A stretch of DNA of 64,000 nt. It comes from Stenotrophomonas maltophilia (GTDB taxonomy: Bacteria; Pseudomonadota; Gammaproteobacteria; Xanthomonadales; Xanthomonadaceae). The DNA is taken from positions 4,471,001-4,535,000 of the forward strand of contig NZ_CP037858.1 in assembly GCF_006974125.1 (NCBI RefSeq), in the 5' to 3' direction. The position numbers and the translations under genes were made by a program. The notes below the pieces were generated by a model that was not told where the DNA came from, did no database searches, and saw nothing but the letters and a program-made list of their open reading frames with translations. This document shows, piece by piece, positions 55,701 to 64,000 of this stretch; positions within the stretch are counted from its first letter, which is position 1, and every line of letters starts with the position of its first letter.

Positions 55701-56169
55701 GCTGGACGTGCGCATGCACGTGGAGTTCATCGGCGTCGAGCTGGATGCGGAAACGCGCCAGCAGGTCGAGATCTATCGCAGCGGCGCCGGCAAGTCCGGT
55801 GGCCAGCGCCAGAAGCTGGCCACCACCTGCCTGGCGGCCGCGCTGCGCTACCAGCTCGGCGGTGCCGACAGCCAGCTGCCCAGCTACGCTGCCGTCGTGC
55901 TCGACGAAGCCTTCGACAAGGCCGACAACGAGTTCACCGCACTGGCGATGAACATCTTCGACAACTTCGGCTTCCAGATGGTGGTTGCCACCCCGCTGAA
56001 GTCGGTGATGACGCTGGAACCGTTCATCGGCGGCGCCTGCTTCGTCGAGATCAGCGGCCGCCACGACTCGGGCGTGCTGCTGATCGAGTACGACGAAGAG
56101 GGCAAGCGCCTGAAGCTGCCGGAGCGCAGCCGTCAGCAGGCCAACGAACCGGAAGAAGCCGAGGCCTGA
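52789..56169 (+). CDS. jetC: SMC-like ATPase (JetC/MksB-type)
   Basis: 1126 residues. Walker A GRSGSGKSTLLDAM at residues 53-66, long coiled-coil arms (about 290-920) with a hinge-like globular region at about 480-600, ABC signature GKSGGQRQKLATT at about residue 1000 and Walker B VVLDEAFDKAD at about 1035-1045. Length and layout match JetC/MksB, shorter than MukB. It would form a ring-shaped DNA-loop-extruding complex with JetA and JetB. No JetD (DUF3322/DUF2220 nuclease) gene follows. Confidence 0.9.
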   Translation: MAISKHTPALFNEGLPDPRLQQFRMRRLQVHNWGTFNGLTEVPIAERGFLFVGRSGSGKSTLLDAMSALLTPPAIVDFNAAAREAERSGRDRNLVSYVRGAWADQQDSGTGEIATQYLRKGATWTALVLEYRAGDGRVVSLVRLLWISGNGTSAGDVRKHYMIAERPFDIAKDLGGFDLDLRKLKQKLSDLHHFDAFSGYAERFRDLLGIDNEMALRLLHKTQSAKNLGDLNVFLRDFMLDTPKTFDAAERLVSDFAELDGAHQAVVTARRQVETLLPARAYYNDLKEMHRQRGDDEALKLGVDSFRESRRQALIEARLREMDVRDRGLLGEEAQRRAALDNHTERLAELELQRRQQGGERIEELEREQGRAEAERDRRKAKRDQAQEAAQQLQAELPDDAHGFAELVERAQNELQDRQRASAALDDAISDRLGGKRDDERRFGEVRSELEAMQRTPSNIPAPMQKLRARLAEETGIAEAALPFVGELIQVRSEEQGWQGAIERVLGGFALSLLVDDKHYNDVAEWVNRTHLGMRFTYYRVRRNDDAFAREPSAKSLLHKLELREHVFESWLRRELGKRFDYECVDAKQLRNVDRGITREGQVKHPGDRFEKDDRSAVGDRRRWILGFNNHDKVGAFEREAQELAKRIASCETDIARLRGQRDRDNERRLACHELVSISWNEIDIAAPQQRLGDIEATLRDLREGNADLAKLAKQIDAVRADIEQSRRTYEDVRVERGQLVKERDRLDRARQQSRALVLPSLAQEQEAGLAERLQEQGPLSLETLEAHMRQVSNALNEQLSSSQQDLNRIENQLIGCFRRFIQQWPEESGDFTVSVASAEDFLARLERLERDGLPQHEERFFDLLQNQSKNNLLALQRHSAEARKSIGQRLDEVNASLEQVPFNRGTLLTIELNDRRLPEVGEFHLQLREVLSQQQTEQRELAESQFTVLRQLVNRLGSQEGEDKRWRELVLDVRMHVEFIGVELDAETRQQVEIYRSGAGKSGGQRQKLATTCLAAALRYQLGGADSQLPSYAAVVLDEAFDKADNEFTALAMNIFDNFGFQMVVATPLKSVMTLEPFIGGACFVEISGRHDSGVLLIEYDEEGKRLKLPERSRQQANEPEEAEA

Positions 56170-56189
56170 GCGCCTCGGTCCATCTACCT

Positions 56190-56212
56190 GTAGAGCCGAG
56201 CCATGCTCGGCT
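56190..56212 (+). repeat. SMAG-like REP element
   Basis: GTAG then AGCCGAGC-CAT-GCTCGGCT, 20 bases after jetC. Confidence 0.8.
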
Positions 56213-56234
56213 GCTCTTCGCGGCCGGACTCAGC

Positions 56235-56258
56235 GTGCCAACCAAGGTTGGCACCTAC
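56235..56258 (-). repeat. SMAG-like REP element, reverse orientation
   Basis: GTGCCAACC-AA-GGTTGGCAC followed by CTAC. With the element at 56190 it forms a head-out pair between convergent genes. Confidence 0.8.
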
Positions 56259-56275
56259 CTGGTCATCAAGCTCAT

Positions 56276-57055
56276 TCACGCACCGCGGAACGTATCCCAC
56301 GCCATCCGCGCGATCAGCACCACCACCAGCCCCACGAACAGCTTGCGGATGAACGGCGTACCGCCCTTCAGCGCCAACCGCGTGCCCACCACCGAGCCGA
56401 TGATGTTGGCCGCCGCCATCGGCAGCGCGAACAGCCACAGGATGTTGCCGGTCGGCACGAAGAACGAGATCGCCGCTACGTTGGTGGCCAGGTTCACCAC
56501 CTTCGATGCCGCCGAGGCGCGCAGGAAATCCAGGCCGAAGAAGCGCACGAACAGGAAGATCAGGAAGCTGCCGGTGCCCGGCCCGAAGAAGCCGTCGTAG
56601 AAGCCGATCGCCGCACCGATGGCCAGCGCGATCGCCAGCTCACGCCGGCCGATGTCCTGCGGCCGGTGCAGCGCGCCGAAATCCTTCTTCCACAGCGTGT
56701 AGGCCAGCATCGCGATCAGCAGCACCAGCACCAGTGGGCGTACCGCGTCCTTGGGCAGCAGGCTTACCGCGGTGGCGCCGGCGAAGGAGAAGATGAAGGC
56801 CGTGCCTGCCGCGAACAGCACCGGCTTCCACGGGAAGCGCACGTTGCGCGCATAGCGCCAGGCGGCTGCACCGGTGCCGAACATCGAGCTGAATTTGTTG
56901 GTACCGAACAGCATTGCCGGCGTCTGCTGCGGCAGCACGGTGAACAGGCCGGGTAACTGCACCAGCCCACCGCCACCGACGGCGGCATCGACCAGGCCGG
57001 CGATGAAGGCGATCACCACCAGCCACCACAACTCAGGGGGAACCAGTTCCAGCAC
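56276..57055 (-). CDS. TSUP family permease (sulfite exporter TauE/SafE type)
   Basis: 259 residues with seven to eight membrane segments. FIAGLVDAAVGGGGLVQLPGL near the N-terminus and GFYDGFFGPGTGSFLIF in the second half are the duplicated TSUP motifs. Start is the GTG at 57055 (VLELVPPELWW); the frame extends further without support. Substrate unknown; sulfur anions by family. Confidence 0.87.
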   Translation of the reverse strand: MLELVPPELWWLVVIAFIAGLVDAAVGGGGLVQLPGLFTVLPQQTPAMLFGTNKFSSMFGTGAAAWRYARNVRFPWKPVLFAAGTAFIFSFAGATAVSLLPKDAVRPLVLVLLIAMLAYTLWKKDFGALHRPQDIGRRELAIALAIGAAIGFYDGFFGPGTGSFLIFLFVRFFGLDFLRASAASKVVNLATNVAAISFFVPTGNILWLFALPMAAANIIGSVVGTRLALKGGTPFIRKLFVGLVVVLIARMAWDTFRGA

Positions 57056-57157
57056 GGCGATCAATCGATGTGGGGGCGCGACAGCATACGCCTGTCCTGC
57101 ACCGGCTGACCCGTGCCCCGCGTGGATCAATCCGCACAACCCGGCGACAATGCCTGC

Positions 57158-57550
57158 ATGAGCCGAAAATCCACCGACCCCTGCCCCTGCGGCCTTCCCG
57201 CCGATTACGCCGCCTGCTGTGGCCGTTTCCATGCCGGTGAGGCAGCACCCGATGCCGAGCGCCTGATGCGATCGCGCTACAGCGCCTATGTGCGGGGGCT
57301 GGCGGACTACCTGCGCCAGAGCTGGCACCCGGACACCCGTCCGGCCGAGCTGGCGTTGGATGATGCGCCGGGCCAGCGTACGCACTGGCTGGGCCTGACC
57401 GTGCACGAACACACGGCCACCGGTGCCGACAGCGCCGAAGTGCGCTTCACCGCCCGCTACCGCGTGGGTGGCGGCAGCGCGGTGAAGATGACAGAGCACA
57501 GCCGCTTCCTGCGTGTCGACGGCCGCTGGTACTACCTCGACGCCGTGTGA
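57158..57550 (+). CDS. YchJ-like SEC-C motif protein
   Basis: 130 residues. A short cysteine-rich N-terminus ([19 protein letters not shown]) is the SEC-C zinc motif; the rest is an NTF2-like domain with MRSRYSAYV and [14 protein letters not shown], the pattern of the UPF0225/YchJ family. Function unknown. The ATG at 57158 is chosen because the family starts here. Confidence 0.88.
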   Translation: MSRKSTDPCPCGLPADYAACCGRFHAGEAAPDAERLMRSRYSAYVRGLADYLRQSWHPDTRPAELALDDAPGQRTHWLGLTVHEHTATGADSAEVRFTARYRVGGGSAVKMTEHSRFLRVDGRWYYLDAV

Positions 57551-57553
57551 GCC

Positions 57554-58834
57554 TCAGCCGCCGCGCACCGCCAGCACGCGCTGGCCGGCATGCGCGCGGA
57601 CCTGGTTGCGGCCGCCGTCCTTGGCTGCATACAGCGCCTGGTCGGCAGCCTTGATCACCGCTGCTGGCCGCTCATCCACGCGGCTGTCCGCCAGGCCGAT
57701 GCTCACCGTCACCTGCACCGTCTGCCCGCTCCCGCCGCGTCCGCGTTGCTGGCGTCCCGTTTCATCGTCGCGGCTGCGGGTGCTGCGGTCGCGCAGCTGC
57801 ATGCGGGTGTCCTCGATAGTCTGCCGCAGCGCCTCGACCGCATCCACGCAGGCCGCTGCGGGACGATCCAGGAACACCACCGCGAACTCCTCGCCGCCAT
57901 AGCGGAACGCACGGCCACCGTCGCCCACCCGCCCCAGCCGCGAGGCCACCAGGCGCAGCACATCGTCGCCGGTGTCGTGGCCGTGGGTGTCGTTGAACGA
58001 TTTGAAGTGGTCCACGTCCACCATCGCGATGCTGTAGGTGCCGCGCGCCCGTTGCAGGGTCTCATTGAAGGCGCGGCGCCCCGGCAGGCCGGTCAGTTCA
58101 TCGCGGAAGGCCATATGGAAGGACTCCTGCAGCATCGCGCCCAGCATCAGCAGCAAGGCCGCGCTGGCCAGCGCCGGCAGCAGCACCGGCTGCAGGAACA
58201 CCCGCGGCAGCATCCACCACAGGCACAGCAGGGCCAGCAGCATTGCCGTGTGCAGCGGCCGCGGATGCCGCCAGGCCTGCCAGCCCAGCGCGGCGGTTGC
58301 CAGGAGGAACAGCAGGGCTGGCAGCTGTGCCAGCGCGTTCCAGTCGGCCGGAATCCAGCTCCAGTGGCGGTTGGACAGCAGATCGTGCATGCCTCGCGGT
58401 TGCTGCGTGGCCAGCAGCAGGAAGATCATCAGCGCGGTGCCACTGGCAACACCCCGCAGCAGCAGGTCGCGGCGGCGGCGGCCGCGCTCGGGCCACAACG
58501 CCAGGCCCGCGAACAGCAAGGGCAGCCAGGCCGAAATGGCATGGAAGCGCAGCGGTGTCAGCGTCGTGACATGACCGTTGCGCAGATAGCCACCCACGTC
58601 CAGGTGCAGCAGGGCGAACATCACGGCCACCACCAGCATCAGGCAGAGCGTACGCACCTGGTGGTAGAGCAGCGCAAGGCCGGCGCCGAGGCAGGCCAGC
58701 AGCCAGGGCAGGATGCGTTGGGCCGGATTGGCCACGTCTTCGTTGCCCAGTGCCGCCCACAGCACCACGGCAACCAGCACGGCGGGCAGCACGAACAGGT
58801 AATGCGCAGGCTGGCGGAGCGGATGCAGGGGCAA
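57554..58834 (-). CDS. Membrane-bound diguanylate cyclase (GGDEF)
   Basis: 426 residues with an N-terminal membrane part of about seven to eight helices (10-235) followed by a GGDEF domain. The active-site motif is RYGGEEF, with FRDELTGLPGRRAF and DVDHFKSFND upstream, so cyclase activity making c-di-GMP is expected. An Arg/Asp-rich insert (about 355-375) interrupts the end of the domain. An RxxD inhibitory site is not obvious. Start at TTG 58834; no in-frame ATG or GTG lies nearby upstream, so the start is less certain. Confidence 0.87.
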   Translation of the reverse strand: MPLHPLRQPAHYLFVLPAVLVAVVLWAALGNEDVANPAQRILPWLLACLGAGLALLYHQVRTLCLMLVVAVMFALLHLDVGGYLRNGHVTTLTPLRFHAISAWLPLLFAGLALWPERGRRRRDLLLRGVASGTALMIFLLLATQQPRGMHDLLSNRHWSWIPADWNALAQLPALLFLLATAALGWQAWRHPRPLHTAMLLALLCLWWMLPRVFLQPVLLPALASAALLLMLGAMLQESFHMAFRDELTGLPGRRAFNETLQRARGTYSIAMVDVDHFKSFNDTHGHDTGDDVLRLVASRLGRVGDGGRAFRYGGEEFAVVFLDRPAAACVDAVEALRQTIEDTRMQLRDRSTRSRDDETGRQQRGRGGSGQTVQVTVSIGLADSRVDERPAAVIKAADQALYAAKDGGRNQVRAHAGQRVLAVRGG

Positions 58835-58984
58835 GCAGGAATTCCAGCGCGGTGACGACGCGGCCGCAGCATTGCCGTTAGCGGCCTCTGCACCGGCTTC
58901 TTGAATGCGGGATGGTCACGCATGTGAACGCGTTGACGTCGAACCATGACGTCGCACTCACCCTGCTGCGCAGATGCTCCCCGG

Positions 58985-60256
58985 ATGGACAGCGCAGCCA
59001 CCGCCGTCGCTGCCCCGCAGCGCGATCTCGCCCGCCAGTACGCACGTGTGCGGGACCGCAGCATGCAGTTGGCGGCCCCCCTCAGCGCCGAAGACGCCAT
59101 GCTGCAGAGCATGCCCGATGCCAGCCCGAGTAAATGGCACCTGGCCCACACCACCTGGTTCTTCGAACGTTTCGTGCTGGCCGGCTTCCCACCTGCACCG
59201 GCGCATGACCCTGCCTGGGACTACCTGTTCAACAGCTACTACAAGAGCCTCGGCCCGGCCCACGCGCGGCCGCAGCGCGGGCTGCTGTCACGGCCCTCGC
59301 TGCAGCAGGTGCAGGACTACCGCCGCCAGATCGATGCGCAGGTACAGTCACGGCTGGACGCGGGTGATCTCGACGATCAGGCGCTGCAGCACCTGCAGCT
59401 GGGCCTGCAGCACGAACAGCAGCACCAGGAGCTGCTGCTCACCGACATCAAGCACGCGTTCTGGTGCAATCCATTGCAGCCGGCCTACCGCGACGACCTG
59501 CCAACCGTCCCCGGCACTGCCAGTGCACAGGGCTGGATCGAATCGCCCGAACGCATCATCACCATCGGTGCCGCAGCCTGGCCACGGCATGCCGCGTTCG
59601 CCTATGACAACGAATCGCCGCCGCATCGCGTGCTGCTGCCCTCCCATGCCCTGGCCGAGCGCCCGCTCAGCAACGCCGAGTACCGCGCCTTCATCGAGGC
59701 CGGAGGCTACCGCGAGCCACGCTGGTGGCTCAGCGAAGGCTGGGCACTGCGTGAAACCGAAGACTGGCGGCACCCGCTGTACTGGGACGACAGCCTGCAG
59801 CGCGAATACACCCTGGGCGGTTGGCGCGAACTGGACCCGCATGCGCCGGTCTGCCATCTCAGCTACTTCGAGGCCGACGCCTGTGCCCGCTGGGCCGGGG
59901 CGCGCCTGCCCAGCGAGTTCGAGTGGGAGGCTGCGGCCGCGTCTCAGCCGGTGCGGGGCCACTTCGCCGATGACGATCACCTGCACCCACAGGCCGGGCA
60001 GGGCGGTGGACTGCGCCAGCTGTTCGGCGATGTATGGGAATGGACCCACAGCGCCTATGGCGCCTATCCGGGCTTCCATCCCTTTGCCGGCAACCTCGGC
60101 GAATACAACGGCAAATTCATGTGTGGCCAATGGGTGCTGCGCGGCGGTAGCTGCGCCACGCCCCGTGGCCATGTGCGCGCCAGCTACCGCAACTTCTTCA
60201 TGCCACCGGCGCGTTGGCAGTTCTCCGGCCTGCGCCTGGCCAGGGACCTCGCATGA
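58985..60256 (+). CDS. egtB: Ergothioneine biosynthesis sulfoxide synthase EgtB
   Basis: 423 residues. EgtB joins a thiol donor to hercynine using non-heme iron and oxygen. The N-terminal DinB-like domain has HLAHTTWFFERF and HEQQHQELLLTD, giving the three-His iron site; the C-terminal FGE-sulfatase domain has LPSEFEWEAAA, DVWEWT, and VLRGGSCATP. Start ATG at 58985. It overlaps egtD by four bases. Confidence 0.92.
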   Translation: MDSAATAVAAPQRDLARQYARVRDRSMQLAAPLSAEDAMLQSMPDASPSKWHLAHTTWFFERFVLAGFPPAPAHDPAWDYLFNSYYKSLGPAHARPQRGLLSRPSLQQVQDYRRQIDAQVQSRLDAGDLDDQALQHLQLGLQHEQQHQELLLTDIKHAFWCNPLQPAYRDDLPTVPGTASAQGWIESPERIITIGAAAWPRHAAFAYDNESPPHRVLLPSHALAERPLSNAEYRAFIEAGGYREPRWWLSEGWALRETEDWRHPLYWDDSLQREYTLGGWRELDPHAPVCHLSYFEADACARWAGARLPSEFEWEAAAASQPVRGHFADDDHLHPQAGQGGGLRQLFGDVWEWTHSAYGAYPGFHPFAGNLGEYNGKFMCGQWVLRGGSCATPRGHVRASYRNFFMPPARWQFSGLRLARDLA

Positions 60257-61227
60257 GTACGGTGCACGACGCGCTGCAGGCATTGACCGATCTCACCCCC
60301 GGCCGCCAGCAGATCCTCACCGACGTGGTGGCCGGGTTGTCGCGCACACCGCGCCAGCTGCCGTCCAAGTACTTCTACGATGCACGTGGCTCGCGCCTGT
60401 TCGAACAGATCACCCAGACCCGCGAGTACTACCCCACGCGTACCGAGCTGGCCCTGCTTTCGCGGGTACTGCCAGACATCGCCCGCAGCGTCGGCCCGCA
60501 CCTGCACGTGGTGGAACTGGGTAGTGGCAGCGGCCGCAAGACCGCGCTGCTGCTGGCCGCGCTGCGTGAACCGGTGGCCTATACACCCATCGAGATCTCG
60601 CGCGCCGCGCTGCTGTCCAGCATCGACCATCTCGCCCCGGCGCTGCCGGAGGTCGAGATGCTGCCGGTCTGTGCAGACTTCACCCGTCCCGTTGCCGTGC
60701 CCATGCCCGAACGCGAACCCGCGCGGCGGTTGCTGTTCTTCCCCGGGTCTACGCTGGGCAACTTTGAAGGTGAGGACGCGGTCGCCCTGCTGCGCGCGAT
60801 GCGCCAGACCATGGGCCGTGATGGCCTGGCCCTGGTCGGCATCGACCTGCACAAGGAGCCAGCGTTGATCGAGGCGGCCTACAACGATGCACAGGGTGTC
60901 ACCGCCGCCTTTACCCTCAATCTGCTGGCCCGCCTCAACCGCGAGATCGGCAGCGATTTCGATCTGGATGGCTTCCGCCATCGTGCCCGCTACAGCGTCG
61001 CGCGACTGCGCATCGAGACCGATCTGGTCAGCCAGCGGGCACAGGACGTCCATCTGGATGGCCGCACCTTCCATTTCGAGGCCGACGAACCGATCCGCGT
61101 CGAATACAGCCACAAGTACACCGACGACAGCTTCGAAGCACTGCTGCAGCCGGCTGGCCTGCAGGTCATGCAGCGCTGGGATGCTGAAGGCCCGGCCTAT
61201 GGCCTGCGCCTGTTGCGCGGCATATAG
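60253..61227 (+). CDS. egtD: L-histidine N(alpha)-methyltransferase EgtD
   Basis: 324 residues; trimethylates histidine to hercynine, the first step of ergothioneine synthesis. PSKYFYDARGSRLFEQIT at the N-terminus and the SAM motif VVELGSGSGRKT (about residue 88), plus FFPGSTLGNF, are EgtD signatures. Translationally coupled to egtB. No egtA, egtC or egtE is beside the pair, as in many proteobacteria. Confidence 0.94.
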   Translation: MSTVHDALQALTDLTPGRQQILTDVVAGLSRTPRQLPSKYFYDARGSRLFEQITQTREYYPTRTELALLSRVLPDIARSVGPHLHVVELGSGSGRKTALLLAALREPVAYTPIEISRAALLSSIDHLAPALPEVEMLPVCADFTRPVAVPMPEREPARRLLFFPGSTLGNFEGEDAVALLRAMRQTMGRDGLALVGIDLHKEPALIEAAYNDAQGVTAAFTLNLLARLNREIGSDFDLDGFRHRARYSVARLRIETDLVSQRAQDVHLDGRTFHFEADEPIRVEYSHKYTDDSFEALLQPAGLQVMQRWDAEGPAYGLRLLRGI

Positions 61228-61308
61228 CCGCCGGCAGCCGGCGCCGCTTCAGGTTCGACGGCGACGCTGCGCCTAAGATGACCCTGCAACGGCAACACGG
61301 AGGACGCC

Positions 61309-62577
61309 ATGCCCATTCTGACCACGCTCGGCCTGGCGGCCGCTCTTGCCTCGGCACCGACAGCGCCTGCCGTTCCTGCCGCCGGCATCGATCCGGCCTT
61401 CAGCCGCTGCCTGTCGGGCCTGCAGGCCACCGCTGCGACACAAGGCATCAGTCCCGACCGTTTCAACGAGATCACCGTCGGCCTCACACCCGACCCCAGC
61501 GTGCTCGGCCTGCTTGATGCACAGCCCGAATTCACTACGCCGATCTGGGACTACCTCGCCGCGCTGGTCGATCGCCAGCGCGTTGACGATGGGCGCGCCC
61601 TGCTGCTGCTGCACCGCGACCTGCTCGATCGGGTGTCGGCGCAGTACGGCGTCGATCCGGCCACCATCGTCTCGGTCTGGGGCGTGGAGAGCGACTACGG
61701 CCGCGTGTTCGGCAAGCGCCCGTTGTTGCAGTCACTGGCCACGCTGTCCTGCGCCGGCCGTCGCCAACCCTTCTTCCGCGGTGAACTGCTGGCCCTGCTC
61801 AAGCTGATCGACCGCGGGGACCTGCAGGCCCAGGGGCTCACCGGTTCCTGGGCCGGTGCCTTCGGGCATACGCAGTTCATGCCCAGCACCTATGCACGCA
61901 TCGCCGTGGACGGTGATGGCGATGGCCGCCGCGATCTGGTCGGCAGCATTCCCGATGCACTGGCCTCCACTGCCAACTACCTCAAGCGCGCCGGCTGGCG
62001 CAGCGGCGAGCCGTGGGGCATGGAAGTCCGCGTTCCTGCGGGCTTCAACGCCAGCCAGGCCGGCCGCACCCAGCGTCGCTCCCTGGCCGACTGGCGTGCG
62101 CAGGGCGTGACCGCGCTGGATGGCAGCGTGTTGGCTCCGGCCAACCTGCCGGCGGATGCACGTGCGGCGCTGCTGCTGCCGGCCGGCAGCAAGGGCCCGG
62201 CGCTGCTGGTGTTCCGCAACTACGACGCGATCTACAGCTACAACGCCGCCGAAAGCTACGCGCTGGCGATCGCGACGCTGGCCGATCAGCTGCGTGGCGG
62301 CACCGGGTTGGCCACCGCCTGGCCGACCGATGACCCGGGCCTGGGCCGCGATGAGCGCCGCCAGCTGCAGACCCTGCTGCTGGCCCGTGGTCACGACATC
62401 GGTGCCGCCGACGGCATGATCGGTACCGCCACGCGTCGCGCGATCCAGGCCGAGCAGCAGCGCCTGGGCTGGAGCGAGGTGGACGGCCGCGCCGGCCAGC
62501 GCATCCTGCGCACGCTGCAGGAAGAGGCAGCCGCTATCGCACCCACTGGGCAGAAGGCCTTGCCGGCGGCACGTTGA
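61309..62577 (+). CDS. Lytic murein transglycosylase, MltB type, with peptidoglycan-binding domain
   Basis: 422 residues. The signal peptide is short (to about VPAAG). The catalytic Glu is in VWGVESDYG (near residue 129), followed by GSWAGAFGHTQFMPSTY, the MltB family signature. The C-terminal 60 residues carry a peptidoglycan-binding domain 1 (LQTLLLARGHDIGAADGMIGTATRRAI region). Cleaves the glycan strand in the periplasm to 1,6-anhydro products. Confidence 0.93.
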   Translation: MPILTTLGLAAALASAPTAPAVPAAGIDPAFSRCLSGLQATAATQGISPDRFNEITVGLTPDPSVLGLLDAQPEFTTPIWDYLAALVDRQRVDDGRALLLLHRDLLDRVSAQYGVDPATIVSVWGVESDYGRVFGKRPLLQSLATLSCAGRRQPFFRGELLALLKLIDRGDLQAQGLTGSWAGAFGHTQFMPSTYARIAVDGDGDGRRDLVGSIPDALASTANYLKRAGWRSGEPWGMEVRVPAGFNASQAGRTQRRSLADWRAQGVTALDGSVLAPANLPADARAALLLPAGSKGPALLVFRNYDAIYSYNAAESYALAIATLADQLRGGTGLATAWPTDDPGLGRDERRQLQTLLLARGHDIGAADGMIGTATRRAIQAEQQRLGWSEVDGRAGQRILRTLQEEAAAIAPTGQKALPAAR

Positions 62578-62617
62578 CCGCGACATCATCGCCGCGGTCT
62601 TGAAGGAGCGTCATCGC

Positions 62618-63484
62618 ATGCAGTCGAATCCGGACATCAGCACCGGCCTGTATCACGGCCTGGAGGCCTGGCTGGTGCGAACCGCCAACGCCACGGCGGT
62701 CGTCAGTGTGTTTGGTGGCCAGCTGCTGTCGTTCATTCCCGATGGGCAGCCCGATCTGCTGTGGCTTTCGCCCACGCGCGCCGAGCTGCCCACGCCGATC
62801 CGCGGTGGCGTCCCGGTGTGCTGGCCGTGGTTCGGTCGGCAGGGCCAGAGCGCCGATGTACCGGCGCATGGCCTGGTGCGTACCGCGCGCTGGGAGCTTC
62901 TGCAGGCCAGCCAGCGCGATGATGGCGAGGTCGAGCTGCAGTTGGCGCCTGCGCCCAGCGCCGATCCCGGCCTGCGCCTGCAGGTGCAGCTGCGCATCGG
63001 CCGCCAGCTGCGCCAGCAGCTGGTCACCGAGAACATCGGAACCTCGCCGGTGACCTTCACCCAGGCCCTGCACAGCTATTTCCGGGTGGGCGATGCCAAG
63101 CGGGTCGAGGTCGAGGGCCTTGATGGCCTGCAGTACCTGGACAAGTACGAGGACCCTGCGCAGCTGCGCCTGCAACAGGGACCGTGGTCATTGCGCGATC
63201 CACGTGATCCCGGTCGCAGCGATCGAATCTATACCGGTGCCGGCGGCCATTACGTGCTGCGTGATCCTGTCCTGCAGCGACGCATCGAGATCCGTAGTGA
63301 AGGCAGCCAGACCCTGGTTGTCTGGAATCCGGGCGCCGAAGCCGCGGCGGAAATGGCCGATGTGGGTGAAGGCTGGCGTGACTATGTGTGCCTGGAAGTG
63401 GCCAACGCCGGGCCAGAGCAGATTACCCTTGTGCCAGGCGCGCGCCATCAGCTGGTGCAGACCCTGGCCAGTTCCATGCTGTAA
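62618..63484 (+). CDS. D-hexose-6-phosphate mutarotase-like protein
   Basis: 288 residues of the aldose 1-epimerase superfamily (YeaD type). GGVPVCWPWFGRQG and ALHSYFRVGD, with the catalytic His region, and LVVWNPGAEAAAEMADVG mark the family. The start ATG at 62618 has a strong AAGGAG ribosome site 13 bases upstream; the earlier TTG is not needed. Interconverts anomers of hexose 6-phosphates. Confidence 0.92.
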   Translation: MQSNPDISTGLYHGLEAWLVRTANATAVVSVFGGQLLSFIPDGQPDLLWLSPTRAELPTPIRGGVPVCWPWFGRQGQSADVPAHGLVRTARWELLQASQRDDGEVELQLAPAPSADPGLRLQVQLRIGRQLRQQLVTENIGTSPVTFTQALHSYFRVGDAKRVEVEGLDGLQYLDKYEDPAQLRLQQGPWSLRDPRDPGRSDRIYTGAGGHYVLRDPVLQRRIEIRSEGSQTLVVWNPGAEAAAEMADVGEGWRDYVCLEVANAGPEQITLVPGARHQLVQTLASSML

Positions 63485-63534
63485 GCGCTGGCAGCAGTTC
63501 CAGTTTGTCGATGTGGATAGCAAGGATGGAAAAC

Positions 63535-64000
63535 ATGCAGGAAGCACAGTGGTGGTATGCCAACGGCAGGCAGAGCGAAGGACCGGTGGACCTGGCCGGT
63601 TTGCGTCGCCTGCAGCAGGACGGGACGGTGACTGCACGCACGCTGCTGTGGTGCGAAGGCATGCCCTCGTGGCGGCCGTTGGCGGAACTGGAACAGGCTT
63701 CCACCCCCATCGAGGTGGCTCCGCTCCCGGATATCGACGCGGTCCCGGCGGTTGAGAGCATCGCGCCAAGTGCCGGCGACCCGTCCGATCCGTATCGTGC
63801 GCCTGCCGCTGCACCGGAGATGGCTGCGGCTGCCGGGCTGGAGGGTGAGATGGCCTTGTACGCCAGCGTGGTCGGCGGCAACTTCCCGATCTATCGCCAG
63901 CGCTGGCGGCTGGATCAGGGCATTGCCACGGGCAGTGGCACCTGGCATTGGCCGGCATTCCTGCTCGGCCTGATCTGGATGATGTACCGCAAGATGTACC
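63535..64000 (+). CDS. GYF_2 (DUF4339) domain protein, C-terminus cut by window end
   Basis: The first 155 codons are in the window. WWYANGRQSEGPVDL through LLWCEGMPSWRPLAEL is a GYF_2/DUF4339 domain (residues 5-55). A low-complexity linker follows, then SGTWHWPAFLLGLIWMMYRKMY, which begins a membrane region like that of DUF2628 proteins. Start ATG at 63535 has AAGGA upstream; 63526 is an alternative. Probably a membrane protein of unknown role. Confidence 0.82.
   Translation, partial: MQEAQWWYANGRQSEGPVDLAGLRRLQQDGTVTARTLLWCEGMPSWRPLAELEQASTPIEVAPLPDIDAVPAVESIAPSAGDPSDPYRAPAAAPEMAAAAGLEGEMALYASVVGGNFPIYRQRWRLDQGIATGSGTWHWPAFLLGLIWMMYRKMY

Noticed and set aside
56170..56275. Remnant of a jetD gene after jetC
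   Set aside because: The gap is only about 100 bases, contains two SMAG hairpins, and the next gene is a convergent TSUP permease.

Overview
This window is a chromosome segment of a high-GC gammaproteobacterium of the Xanthomonadaceae, most likely Stenotrophomonas (S. maltophilia group). The evidence is the gene order gyrB-recF-dnaN-dnaA / rpmH-rnpA-yidC-orf900-mnmE, which is the arrangement I know for the Xanthomonas/Stenotrophomonas origin; the many short hairpins ending in GTAG (or CTAC on the other strand), which look like the SMAG repeats of S. maltophilia; and protein sequences of Xanthomonad type. No rRNA, tRNA, CRISPR array, transposase or prophage gene was seen.

Region 1 (1-12371) is the replication origin neighbourhood. 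gyrB (cut by the window edge), recF, dnaN and dnaA run leftwards; rpmH, rnpA, yidC, a large multidomain lipoprotein and mnmE run rightwards, so transcription points away from the origin. DnaA boxes lie in three gaps (rpmH-dnaA, dnaA-dnaN, and the unusually wide 993-base dnaN-recF gap). Five ParB-type parS palindromes sit between 869 and 2922, two of them inside recF. The lipoprotein between yidC and mnmE joins a NodB deacetylase, a caspase-like domain and TPRs.

Region 2 (12372-33408) holds housekeeping and accessory genes: a glycerophosphodiester phosphodiesterase, a rhomboid protease, a TerC-family protein behind a yybP-ykoY (manganese) riboswitch, an RlmI-like rRNA methyltransferase, a TelA-like protein paired with a membrane protein, an M19 dipeptidase, an amino-acid permease, a LysE exporter operon with a SUFU-domain protein, a LysR regulator divergent from a quinone-oxidoreductase-like gene, a GST, RmuC, a cysteine-rich lipoprotein, a glutathione peroxidase and the complete mlaFEDCB-mlaA phospholipid transport operon.

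Region 3 (33409-50502) carries recC-recB-recD in one overlapping operon, two uncharacterised genes (one with clearly lower GC) around a cluster of hairpin repeats, a MarR-controlled tripartite efflux operon of AaeXAB type with its own outer-membrane factor, and folE after a 771-base gap full of long inverted repeats.

Region 4 (50503-64000) has a three-gene SMC-like complex of JetABC/MksFEB type with no JetD/MksG nuclease next to it, a TSUP permease, a YchJ-like protein, a membrane diguanylate cyclase, an ergothioneine egtB-egtD pair, a MltB-type lytic transglycosylase, a hexose-6-phosphate mutarotase-like protein, and the start of a GYF_2 (DUF4339) protein cut by the window end.
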